From Sphingomonas sp. (GTDB lineage: Bacteria > Pseudomonadota > Alphaproteobacteria > Sphingomonadales > Sphingomonadaceae), in assembly GCF_024508665.1 (NCBI RefSeq), contig NZ_JANINP010000006.1:620001-684000 (forward strand): a stretch of 64,000 nt of DNA. Reading direction: 5' to 3'. Below, one piece after another: positions 34,417 to 42,378 of the stretch. The position numbers and the translations under genes are program-made. The first letter of the stretch is position 1; each line of letters opens with the position of its first letter. Under the pieces are notes generated by a model that saw only the letters and a program-made list of their open reading frames with translations, had not been told where the DNA came from and searched no databases.

Positions 34417-35542
34417 TCTGATCGCACCGGCGGCCGATCGGCTCCACAATTCGATCTCCTCGACCGAGGAGATCATCGAAGCCGCGCGTAATGGCCTGCC
34501 CTATATTCTCGTCGATGCCGAGGATCGCGAGAATGAAGGCGATATCATCATCCCGGCGCAGTTCGCGACGCCCGCCCAGATCAACTTCATGGCTCGTCAT
34601 GCGCGCGGGCTGATCTGCCTGGCGATGACCGAGGAACGGGCACGCGAACTGCGCCTGCCGCCGATGGTGACGGAGAACAATTCCGGCCATGGCACTGCCT
34701 TCACCGTCTCGATCGAGGCGCGCGACGGTGTCACCACCGGCATTTCGGCGTACGACCGGGCGCATACCGTGGCGGTGGCGATCGATCCCTCCAAAGGCTG
34801 CGACGATATCGTCTCGCCCGGCCATGTTTTCCCGTTGGTCGCGCGCAGTGGCGGGGTGCTGGTCCGTACCGGCCATACCGAGGCGGCGGTCGACGTGTCG
34901 CGACTGGCCGGCCTGATCCCGGCGGGCGTGATCTGCGAAGTGCTGAACGAAGACGGGACGATGGCGCGGCTGCCCGACCTGGTCGAGTTTTCGCGCGAGC
35001 ACGATATTCCGATCGGCACGATCGCCGACCTGATCAGCTATCGCCGCCGCACCGAGCGCTGCGTCGAACGCGTCCATGAGGAAGCGTTCGAGACCGTTTA
35101 TGGCGAAGGCTTTCGACTGTCGGTGTTCCGCAACACGATCGACAATGTCGAGCATGTCGCTTTGTCGCGCGGACGCATCACCCCGGACGTACCGACCCTG
35201 GTGCGCATGCACCGTCTCGACTTCGTCTCGGACATGCTCGGGCCGCCGACCGACCGCCGCGAATATGTCTCGCGCGCGCTGGCGCGGATCGGCGCGCATG
35301 ACGGTCCCGGCGTGATCGTCTTCATCCGCGACCCGTCGGTCAGCGCGATATCCGAGCGACGCAGCAGTCCGGGGCCGACGCGCGACCAGCGCATCCGCGA
35401 TTATGGTGTCGGCGCGCAGATCCTTCTCGATCTTGGCGTCAAGGATCTCATCCTGCTCTCCGACAGCGAAGCGAAGCTTTCGGGCATCGAAGGCTACGGA
35501 TTGCGCATCATGGGCAGGGAAGGGCTGGGTGCCGATGAGTGA
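34406..35542 (+). CDS. ribB: 3,4-dihydroxy-2-butanone-4-phosphate synthase with degenerate GTP cyclohydrolase II-like domain
   Basis: 378 residues. The first domain (about 15-210) holds all RibB hallmarks: [44 protein letters not shown] and [10 protein letters not shown]. The second domain has the GCH-II scaffold ([24 protein letters not shown]) but lacks the zinc cysteines and the RQEGRGIGL segment, so it should not be an active cyclohydrolase. It produces the four-carbon precursor of riboflavin. Its position between an FMN-dependent monooxygenase and a flavin reductase suggests extra flavin supply on demand; it could instead be the only housekeeping ribB. Confidence 0.87.
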   Translation: MSIDLIAPAADRLHNSISSTEEIIEAARNGLPYILVDAEDRENEGDIIIPAQFATPAQINFMARHARGLICLAMTEERARELRLPPMVTENNSGHGTAFTVSIEARDGVTTGISAYDRAHTVAVAIDPSKGCDDIVSPGHVFPLVARSGGVLVRTGHTEAAVDVSRLAGLIPAGVICEVLNEDGTMARLPDLVEFSREHDIPIGTIADLISYRRRTERCVERVHEEAFETVYGEGFRLSVFRNTIDNVEHVALSRGRITPDVPTLVRMHRLDFVSDMLGPPTDRREYVSRALARIGAHDGPGVIVFIRDPSVSAISERRSSPGPTRDQRIRDYGVGAQILLDLGVKDLILLSDSEAKLSGIEGYGLRIMGREGLGADE

Positions 35543-36062
35543 CGTGCAAATGCCCGAGCTGGACATCGCCCGCGAGAGCGTTGCCGAACAACTGAAAAAG
35601 GGCCTGCGCCGGCTCGGCAAGGCCGTTGTGGTCATCACCGCCTGGCACGAAGGCAGGCGCTGGGCGATGACCGCTACCGCGGTGAGCGAATTGAGCATGG
35701 ACCCGCCGTCGCTCTTGGTCTGCGTCAACAAGAGCGCGAGCCTGCACGCGCCGCTGACGGCCGGCGCGCCTTTCTGCGTCAATATCCTCCATGCTGATCA
35801 GCTCGTCGTGTCGCAAACCTGCGCGGGCAAGTTGAAGGGTGAAGAGCGCTTCGCCGAGGGCCGCTGGGGCTCGGGCGCATGCGGCTCGCCGCATCTGCGC
35901 GACGCGCAGGCCAGCTTCTTCTGCGAATATGAAACGCATATCGAATATGGCACCCATGCGGTGGTGATCGGCGCGGTCAGGGAGGTGCAGATCTCCGGCG
36001 ACGTCGATCCGCTGATCTATCTCGACGGCGGCTATGCCCGCGCAACGCGATTGTCCGCCTGA
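35535..36062 (+). CDS. Flavin reductase (FMN-binding split barrel)
   Basis: 175 residues of the flavin reductase-like family: GLRRLGKAVVVITAW, MTATAVSELSMDPPSLLVCV, SLHAPLTAGAPFCVNIL and a C-terminal DPLIYLDGGYARA. The N-terminal split-barrel motif for FMN binding is complete. It would supply FMNH2 to the LLM monooxygenase of this operon and perhaps to the second one at 43629. The start overlaps the RibB stop by eight bases. Confidence 0.87.
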   Translation: MSDVQMPELDIARESVAEQLKKGLRRLGKAVVVITAWHEGRRWAMTATAVSELSMDPPSLLVCVNKSASLHAPLTAGAPFCVNILHADQLVVSQTCAGKLKGEERFAEGRWGSGACGSPHLRDAQASFFCEYETHIEYGTHAVVIGAVREVQISGDVDPLIYLDGGYARATRLSA

Positions 36063-36065
36063 GCG

Positions 36066-37436
36066 ATGGACGACACCCAGGCCCTTCTCGAGCAGATCGA
36101 GCATAGCTGTAGGCGGCTCAAGATGGCGCAGTCGACCTTCGGCCGGCTGGCGGTCAACGACGGCAAGCTCGTGCAACGGCTGCAGCAGGGCGGACGGGTG
36201 ACGGTGCAGACGGTCGAGCGCGTCCATCGCTTCATCGAGGAGCAGGACGGCACCTCCGCCAGCGCGCTGCGTTCGGGCATCAAGGGGCTGCGCGCCGAAA
36301 TGCGGCCCGAGCATAATTTCCGCTTCTACGACAATCGTCAGAAGTATCTCGCCTTCGTCAACACCACCAATGAGAAGCAGATCATCGCGGATCGTGCGGT
36401 GCACGAATTCTCGGACACCCAGCCGGTCCCGCCGGCGATCCGGCTGTTCGACGGTGGCGCCGGCGACGGCACCGCGTTGGCGCGGATGCTGCGCGGGCTG
36501 CACCGGCGCCATCCCTGGGTGCCGTTCTATGTGGTGGCCAAGGAGATCAGCATGGAGAATATCCGGCTGACGCTCGAGAAGATGCCCGACCGGCTGCGCG
36601 AGCATCCCGGCACCGTGCTGGTGCTGACCAATCTCAAATATGGCGAAGCGCCGAACCTGCAGCCCGAGACGCCGGCCGGGGCAAGTGCGATGGTGTGGCA
36701 CGAAGTCGGGCTCGAAGGCACCTCGGCGGGACAGTTCGAGGAGCAGATCCAGCAGCTCGATCCGTTCCTCGCCAAGCATTGGCAGGCGAGCATCGCGCCG
36801 AGCGGGAACCCGATGTACAAGACGCCGACGGTGCTCGTCCTGTATCGCAAAGACCATCACTTCATGCTCGATCCGATCATTCCGCGGCGCGGCTATGCGC
36901 AGGCGGACTTCGATTTCGTCCTGCTGTCGCAGCCGTATCGCGCGCACGCGCCGCTCGAGTTCAAGAGCTCGCGCGTCGTCACGCCGCTCGTCCGGGCACT
37001 GCGTCCCAACGGCAAGTTGATGGGCGTGCACAGCCACGGCAACGATCCCGGACTGGAGATCATCCGCGCTATCTGGCCGGACGAGGACCCGTTCGACACC
37101 GGCCGCGAGGACATCATGCAGGCAGTGCGCGATGAACTGGGCACGGCGGCGCGCGACTATCATTTCCATTCGCTGTCGGACGAAGAAGCGTTGTTCCGTT
37201 ACCATATCCGCACGCTTCCGACCGAGATCGACGCCCATACCCCGATCGGCAGCTCGACCCTGTTCGCCGCCTGGAACGCGGCCAGCTATGTCGCGCAGAT
37301 CGAGGATGGCCGCTTCGCCAAGGCGCTGTCGAACGACCAGTATCTCGAAGCGACGCGCGAGGCCCTGCAGCGCCACCAGGGGCTGTGGTTCAACGATGAG
37401 ATCTATCTCATCTCGCGGCGTTCGCGGCTGAACTGA
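36066..37436 (+). CDS. HTH-SAM methyltransferase-like fusion protein
   Basis: 456 residues. Residues about 8-58 (CRRLKMAQSTFGRLAVNDGK, TVQTVERVHRFIEEQ) resemble the small Cro-like helix-turn-helix proteins of sphingomonads. From about 120 there is a class I methyltransferase-like fold: motif I FDGGAGDGTALARM (about 128-141), an acidic residue in VVAKEISMEN (about 160) and a long C-terminal part rich in His/Asp (GVHSHGNDPG). It is the last gene of the 31082 operon, three bases after the reductase stop. It might methylate a catabolite, or act as a methylation-linked regulator. I do not recognise a characterised family. Confidence 0.65.
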   Translation: MDDTQALLEQIEHSCRRLKMAQSTFGRLAVNDGKLVQRLQQGGRVTVQTVERVHRFIEEQDGTSASALRSGIKGLRAEMRPEHNFRFYDNRQKYLAFVNTTNEKQIIADRAVHEFSDTQPVPPAIRLFDGGAGDGTALARMLRGLHRRHPWVPFYVVAKEISMENIRLTLEKMPDRLREHPGTVLVLTNLKYGEAPNLQPETPAGASAMVWHEVGLEGTSAGQFEEQIQQLDPFLAKHWQASIAPSGNPMYKTPTVLVLYRKDHHFMLDPIIPRRGYAQADFDFVLLSQPYRAHAPLEFKSSRVVTPLVRALRPNGKLMGVHSHGNDPGLEIIRAIWPDEDPFDTGREDIMQAVRDELGTAARDYHFHSLSDEEALFRYHIRTLPTEIDAHTPIGSSTLFAAWNAASYVAQIEDGRFAKALSNDQYLEATREALQRHQGLWFNDEIYLISRRSRLN

Positions 37437-37519
37437 TAGTGTGCCCCAATCCCTGGGCTATCGCATGGGATTCGGTTTGCTGTGTCGGGATATGAGATCG
37501 GGCAGTTTCACCCTTAGCC

Positions 37520-37613
37520 GTCACCCCGGGCTCGTCCCGGCATCCACCGTCCCGCACGCCCATCGGCCTTTGGTGGCGCGGCCCGGTGGACCCCGGGACG
37601 AGCCCGGGGTGAC
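37520..37613. repeat. REP-like inverted repeat
   Basis: CACCCCGGGCTCGTCCCGG with flanking bases (37520-37549) is mirrored at 37584-37613 (ending CCGGGACGAGCCCGGGGTGA), with a spacer of about 35 bases; a third partial copy (GTCATCCCCGG) begins at about 37628. Such GC-rich palindromes are common extragenic elements in sphingomonads and can act as transcript stabilisers or terminators. It sits between the methyltransferase-fusion gene and the convergent sugar-kinase gene in a 251-base gap holding no gene. Confidence 0.8.
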
Positions 37614-37687
37614 GCGAGATAATGCGCGTCATCCCCGGTTCACCACAAAGTTTCATATGCAATTCCCCCACCTTGCGGAGGTAGGAA

Positions 37688-38671
37688 TCAGCCGGCCAGA
37701 AACGTCTTCAGATCCGCCTGGGGCCGTGCCCCGAAATGGCTGATCGCTTCGCCGGCCGCGGCGCAGCCCAGGCGGCCGCATTCGGCGAGCGGCAGTCCGC
37801 GCGTCAAGCCATACAGCACGCCCGCCGCGTACAGGTCGCCCGCGCCCGTGGTATCGACGACGGCTGCCACCTTTGAGGCAGGCACTTCGACCATATCGTT
37901 CGCGTCGATCAGCAGCGCCCCAGCCGCTCCCCGCGTCACCGTCACCAGTTCGACATGCTGCGCGGCGATCTTCGCCGCCTCGACTATGTCGTCGACGCCG
38001 TAGAGCGCCCGGATCTCGTCCTCATTGGCAAACAATATGTCGATATGGCCATCGACCAGCTCGAGGAATGCGTCCTTGTGGCGGTGGACGCAGAAGCTGT
38101 CGGACATGGTCAGCGCGACCTTGCGCCCTGCGGCGTGCGCCAGCGACGCGGCCTTGCGGAAGGCGGCCTTGGCGGGCGGCTCATCGAACAAATAGCCTTC
38201 GAGGTAGACGATCCCCGCCGACGCGACGAGGGCTTCGTCGATATCGTCTTCATCGAGCCCGGTGCAGGCGCCGAGAAAGGTGTTCATCGTCCGCTCGGCA
38301 TCGGGCGTGACCAGCACCAAGCAGCGCGCGGTGGCGGGACCGGTGGTGGTCGCCGGTGTATCGAAGGCGACGCCGATCGTGCGCAAATCGTGACGGTAGA
38401 TATCGCCGAGCGCGTCGTCGCGGACCTTGCCGATGAATGCGCCGCGGCCGCCGAACGCCGCCACGCCGGCAATGGTATTGCCGCCCGACCCGCCCGAGAT
38501 TTCCATGCCGGGACCCATCGCAGCGTAGATTCGCTCGGCGCTGTCTTCGTCGATCAGGGTCATGCCGCCCTTGGCCATGCCTTCCCGGATGAGGAAATCG
38601 TCGCTGGCATGGGCAATGACATCGACGATAGCATTGCCGATGGCGAGGACGTCGTAACGGACGGGTTGCAT
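37688..38671 (-). CDS. PfkB-family kinase, probable adenosine kinase
   Basis: 327 residues from MQPVRYDVLAIGNAIVDVIA. PfkB signatures are the Gly-rich SGGSGGNTIAGVAAFGGRGA near residue 60 and the catalytic DTTGAGDLYAAGVLYG near 278, where the Asp is the base. The pattern MTLIDEDSAERIY and overall length match alphaproteobacterial adenosine kinases, which phosphorylate adenosine to AMP, for example after S-adenosylhomocysteine breakdown. Other sugars cannot be excluded. It looks like a housekeeping gene within the catabolic island, but a link to methyl-transfer chemistry is possible. Confidence 0.8.
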   Translation of the reverse strand: MQPVRYDVLAIGNAIVDVIAHASDDFLIREGMAKGGMTLIDEDSAERIYAAMGPGMEISGGSGGNTIAGVAAFGGRGAFIGKVRDDALGDIYRHDLRTIGVAFDTPATTTGPATARCLVLVTPDAERTMNTFLGACTGLDEDDIDEALVASAGIVYLEGYLFDEPPAKAAFRKAASLAHAAGRKVALTMSDSFCVHRHKDAFLELVDGHIDILFANEDEIRALYGVDDIVEAAKIAAQHVELVTVTRGAAGALLIDANDMVEVPASKVAAVVDTTGAGDLYAAGVLYGLTRGLPLAECGRLGCAAAGEAISHFGARPQADLKTFLAG

Positions 38672-38788
38672 GCCGGCTTGTCTCCGTGTCGAGGATGAGG
38701 AATGCGCGAAAGGCGCTGGATAATGATCGCGGACGTTATATAAAGACGAACAGCATTCAACAAGATGCATGTTGATGGAGAAGATGCG

Positions 38789-39016
38789 ATGAGCGAGGGC
38801 GACGGTGCCACCTGCCCGTTTTGCGGAGCGGCGTGGAGCGAGGACATGCTCGCCCAGCTCGACCGCTTCACAATGCCTTCGGGATGTGCCTGTTGCGGTG
38901 GGGCGCCGGGCGCGCACGCCGCCGCCGCCCCGCTGCCGACCGAAGACATTTGCTGCGCCGCGTGCGGCCGCGCCATCTATCGCGGCTTCGCGGCAAAACA
39001 GGAATCGCAATCGTGA
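38789..39016 (+). CDS. Small zinc-ribbon-like protein
   Basis: 75 residues from ATG 38789 with GGAGAAG seven bases upstream; an ATG at 38765 is possible. Cysteines are arranged as C9-x2-C12, C33-x-C35-C36 and C56-x2-C59 (TCPFCGAAW, GCACCGG, CCAACG), forming one or two zinc-ribbon knuckles. Its stop overlaps the GTG of the following amidohydrolase (GTGA), so the proteins are made together and may form a complex, by analogy with small zinc-ribbon partners of decarboxylases and thiolases. The function is unknown. Confidence 0.7.
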   Translation: MSEGDGATCPFCGAAWSEDMLAQLDRFTMPSGCACCGGAPGAHAAAAPLPTEDICCAACGRAIYRGFAAKQESQS

Positions 39017-39885
39017 AGAGCGCCGACTTCGACATCATCGATGCCCAGATTCACCAGCCCGCGCCCGCGGTGCCGTTCGGCGACGACGTGCCCGACGCGG
39101 TCAAACTGGCGATTAACGTCGAGCTGGCGCGCGAGGCGATGGACAGCGTCGGTGTCGATGCCACTCTGGTGGTCGCGGCGCTGCCCTATATCGATGCGTG
39201 CGTAACGCGCTATCCCAGCCGCTTCATCGGCGTCGAGACTTTCATGGACAGAGACGCCGAACTGGGCGCCGCGGTGGAGCGGGCAAAGGGCGACGACCGC
39301 GTCATCGCCGGCCGATTGCTCGTCACCGATTTCCGTACCACTCAACTCTCCGAGGCCTTCACCAGCGGCGCAATGGATACCGGGTTCGCCGTCGCGGCCG
39401 TGGTCGGCCTGCCGCTATTCCTGTCGACCCACGGCCAGGCCGCGGCAATGCGTCCGCTAATAGAGCGCCATCCCGACCTGAAGGTGATCATCGACCATGT
39501 CGGGGTCAGCCAGCACCCTGTATCGCCACCACGCGACGATCCCTGGGATCGGCTCGACGGCCTGCTCGGCCTCGCCGATCTGCCGAACGTCTCGGTCAAA
39601 TTGTGCGGGCTGCCATTGCTGTCGCGCCAGACCTATCCGTTCGCCGATGTCTGGCCCAATCTGCGCCGCGTCATCGCCGCGTTCGGGCCCGATCGGCTGA
39701 TGTGGGCCAGCGACTATACGCGGCTGCGCATGGCCGAGGTCGGTGGGCCGAACCGCAACCGCGGCTGCCTGTACAGCGAGAGCCGCGACATGCTGCTCCA
39801 TAACGACGAACTCGACCGCGACGCTAAGGTGGCGATCTTCGGCGGCACCGTGAAGCGCGTGCTCGGCTGGCAATCGCCAGCCTAG
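39013..39885 (+). CDS. Amidohydrolase-2-family protein (lactonase/decarboxylase-like)
   Basis: 290 residues from GTG 39013. The TIM-barrel features are IIDAQIHQPAPAV at the N-terminus (only one His of the usual HxH, DAQIH), a central VIIDHVGVSQH and MWASDYTRLRM near the end. The missing first metal His is notable; some family members work without metal. It would hydrolyse or decarboxylate an organic acid or lactone. It is coupled to the zinc-ribbon gene and convergent with the following MFS gene. Confidence 0.8.
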   Translation: MKSADFDIIDAQIHQPAPAVPFGDDVPDAVKLAINVELAREAMDSVGVDATLVVAALPYIDACVTRYPSRFIGVETFMDRDAELGAAVERAKGDDRVIAGRLLVTDFRTTQLSEAFTSGAMDTGFAVAAVVGLPLFLSTHGQAAAMRPLIERHPDLKVIIDHVGVSQHPVSPPRDDPWDRLDGLLGLADLPNVSVKLCGLPLLSRQTYPFADVWPNLRRVIAAFGPDRLMWASDYTRLRMAEVGGPNRNRGCLYSESRDMLLHNDELDRDAKVAIFGGTVKRVLGWQSPA

Positions 39886-39894
39886 ATATGCACG

Positions 39895-41244
39895 TCAGTG
39901 CCCGACGGTGCGGGTCGCCGGGTCGAGCGGCTTGAGCGTCAGCAGCATCCAGATCACCGCCCCGGCAAAGGCCAATGGTGCCGCGAGCAGAAAGAAATAG
40001 CCGATCGCGCCCCAATGATAGTGCAGCGCGAGCATGCCGTACCAGGGCCCGACGATCGAGGCGGCGCGCCCGGCGCCATAGGCCCAGCCGACCCCAGTGG
40101 CGCGATTGCGCGTCGGGTAGAGTGTCGAGGCGATCGAGGCCAGGCCGGCATGCGCGGCATGCTGCGCCAGTGCGTTGAGCGCCAGCGCGACGAACATCCC
40201 CCAGCCCGGTGCGAACAGCCCCATGCCAATCGCGGCAGCGGCGGCGACGATGAAATAGGTCGGAACGATCGCCTTGAACCCGAATTTGTCGATCATCAGT
40301 CCGATGGTCAGCATACCCGTCGCGCCGAAAGCGGTGCCGATCGCGGTCGTGACACCGACCTGGCTCCAGTTGAGCCCGATGGCGTCGTGGAACACCGTCG
40401 TCTTCCACAGCGCGGCGCTAATGAAGCCGAAGCTGGCGACGAAGCTCAACCACAACAGAATCGTCGGCAGCGTCAGCCCCGGCTGGAACAGGTCGCGCAC
40501 CAGCGACACGCTGCTCGGACGCTTCTCGCGCACCTCGCGCTGCGACAGGATCACCGCTTCGCCTTCGCCCTCGGGCATCAAGGCCAGCACGATCGCCCGC
40601 AAGCGAGGATCGTCGGGATTGCGGGCCGCCAGGAATTTGGGCGATTCGGGGAGCAGGAAATAGATGATCGGCACCAGTAGCAGCGGCATCGCGGTGCCGA
40701 TCCAGAATGCGACGTGCCAGCCATAGGGCTCGAGCAGGAACGCCTGCATCGCCGATCCGAGCAAGGCGCCGGGCATCGCGCCGGCAAGCACCACGGTCAC
40801 CACCGTCGAGCGCTGCCGCGCGGGAGCGAGTTCGGACGCGAGCGCGACCATGTTGGCGATCACCGAACTGGCGAACATGCCGGTGAGCAGCCGGCAGATC
40901 GCCAATGCCCAGATGCTGTCGGTGAAGATCGTCACGAAGCACGTCGCGGCGACGCCGCCCAGGCACAGCACCAGCAATGTCCGCCGCCCGATCTGGTCCG
41001 CGAACGGCGCGATCAGGAATGCGCCCAACACCATGCCGACCTGCTGCATCGACAGCACCCAGGTCAGCGAGGTTCGCGCCACCCCGAACTGGTCCGAAAT
41101 CTTGGGAAGCACCCAGCTCAGCACGCCAAGGTCGAACCCGTCGACGAGCATCGCCAGCGCCCCGATCAGCATCACTTTTACGTGGAACGGGCGGAACTTA
41201 ACGCCGTCGAGAAAGGCGTCGATGTCAACGGTCGGCCGGGCCAA
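39895..41244 (-). CDS. MFS transporter, AAHS type (paralogue of the 23169 carrier)
   Basis: 449 residues and twelve helices. AAHS signatures are MLVDGFDLGVLSWVLP in the first helix, FADQIGRRTLLV in the first loop and the LLPESPKFLAARNPDDP loop at the middle. The N-terminal VDIDAFLDGVKFRPFH matches the other island carrier. Probably an aromatic- or carboxylic-acid importer. It is divergent from the SMP-30 gene across an operator-bearing region. The start ATG at 41242-41244 has AGGAGAG upstream. Confidence 0.85.
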   Translation of the reverse strand: MARPTVDIDAFLDGVKFRPFHVKVMLIGALAMLVDGFDLGVLSWVLPKISDQFGVARTSLTWVLSMQQVGMVLGAFLIAPFADQIGRRTLLVLCLGGVAATCFVTIFTDSIWALAICRLLTGMFASSVIANMVALASELAPARQRSTVVTVVLAGAMPGALLGSAMQAFLLEPYGWHVAFWIGTAMPLLLVPIIYFLLPESPKFLAARNPDDPRLRAIVLALMPEGEGEAVILSQREVREKRPSSVSLVRDLFQPGLTLPTILLWLSFVASFGFISAALWKTTVFHDAIGLNWSQVGVTTAIGTAFGATGMLTIGLMIDKFGFKAIVPTYFIVAAAAAIGMGLFAPGWGMFVALALNALAQHAAHAGLASIASTLYPTRNRATGVGWAYGAGRAASIVGPWYGMLALHYHWGAIGYFFLLAAPLAFAGAVIWMLLTLKPLDPATRTVGH

Positions 41245-41364
41245 TGCGCGATCCTCTCCTGGTGATTGCGTGCCCGCTCGAACGGGTCGGTATTACGCGC
41301 AATAAGAATATAAGCCTGGCTGTCTGTCAACGCCGCAAATCGGTTTCAATTATCAGCAGCGCTG

Positions 41365-41386
41365 CTATAAGTCAGGCTGTTATATG
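41365..41386. promoter_or_regulatory. Island operator motif between MFS and SMP-30 genes
   Basis: CTATAAGTCAGGCTGTTATA, followed by TG, is one of the best copies of the recurring element. It ends 42 bases before the SMP-30 start and may overlap the -10 region (TATAAG or TATATG). Confidence 0.65.
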
Positions 41387-41428
41387 CGCCCAAGCCAAGA
41401 CTTGCGGGCAAGGAGAGGAAAACAACCG

Positions 41429-42364
41429 ATGCCCATCGAAAGACTCGATCCGCGATTGGACGCGATCGTCGCCCCGGACGTGGATTGGGAGGAACTCGGT
41501 CGCGGCTTTGGCGGGCCGACTGGACCTGCCGAAGGGCCCGTCTGGATCGCGGAGGGCGGCTACCTGCTGTTCAGCGACATCCACAACAGCCTGCGCATGC
41601 GCTGGCACCCCGAGCACGGCATCACGGTCGACAAAAGCGACACCAAGAACGGCAACGGCCAGACCCGCGACCAAGAGGGCCGGCTGATCGTCTGCCACCA
41701 TTTCAGCCGCTGCGTCGATCGCGAGCATGCCGACGGCACCGTCACCATGGTCGCCGACAATTATCGCGGCATGAAGCTCAACCGGCCCAACGACGTCGTC
41801 GTCAAATCGGACGGCGCGATCTATTTCACCGATCCGCCGCCCAAGGTGCCGTTCACTCCGCCGGAGCATCCCCCGGAGATCGATTGCGCCGGCGTCTACC
41901 GCGTCTCGCCCGATGGCGAGCGTCTCAACATGGTCGTGCGCGACCTGATCAATCCCAACGGCCTGTGCTTCTCGCCCGACGAGAGGATCCTCTACGTCAA
42001 CGACAGCAACCAGCATCGCAAGCTGATCATGGCCTATGACGTCGAGGCCGACGGCATGCTCGATCTCGGCAGCGCCCGCCTGTTCTGCGACATGCGCGCC
42101 GACACCCGCATGGGCGGGCCCGACGGCATGAAGGTCGATGTCGAAGGCAATGTCTATTGCACCGGCCCCGGCGGCATCTGGATCCTCAGCCCTGCCGGCG
42201 AGCATCTCGGCACGATCGCCATGGAGGGGCGCACGTCCAATATGAACTGGGGCGACAGCGACTGGCGCACGCTCTATTTCACCGGCGCACGCTCGCTCCA
42301 CCGCATCCGGCTCCTGATCCCCGGTATCCCGGTGCCGCGCGGCACGCTGGCGGCAGTGCGTTAG
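41429..42364 (+). CDS. SMP-30/gluconolactonase-family protein
   Basis: 311 residues from ATG 41429 (GGAGAGG upstream). Six-bladed propeller with family landmarks: the metal Glu in GPAEGPVWIAEGGYLLFSD, Asn in LNRPNDVVVKSDGAIYFTD and LINPNGLCFSPDERILYVND, and Asp in MGGPDGMKVDVEGNVYC. These enzymes hydrolyse lactones using one divalent metal. It could open an aromatic or aldonic lactone produced by the flavin monooxygenases (Baeyer-Villiger products are lactones or esters). It converges with MetE-like 2. Confidence 0.87.
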   Translation: MPIERLDPRLDAIVAPDVDWEELGRGFGGPTGPAEGPVWIAEGGYLLFSDIHNSLRMRWHPEHGITVDKSDTKNGNGQTRDQEGRLIVCHHFSRCVDREHADGTVTMVADNYRGMKLNRPNDVVVKSDGAIYFTDPPPKVPFTPPEHPPEIDCAGVYRVSPDGERLNMVVRDLINPNGLCFSPDERILYVNDSNQHRKLIMAYDVEADGMLDLGSARLFCDMRADTRMGGPDGMKVDVEGNVYCTGPGGIWILSPAGEHLGTIAMEGRTSNMNWGDSDWRTLYFTGARSLHRIRLLIPGIPVPRGTLAAVR

Positions 42365-42378
42365 CGGCGAGTTCCGGA

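Noticed and set aside
34406..35542. Annotation as a bifunctional RibBA with active GTP cyclohydrolase II
   Set aside because: The second domain lacks the zinc cysteines and the RQEGRGIGL-type segment, so only the RibB activity is supported.
37520..37640. Repeated GC-rich units considered as a CRISPR array
   Set aside because: There are only two inverted arms and one partial copy, with no regular spacer length and no cas genes.
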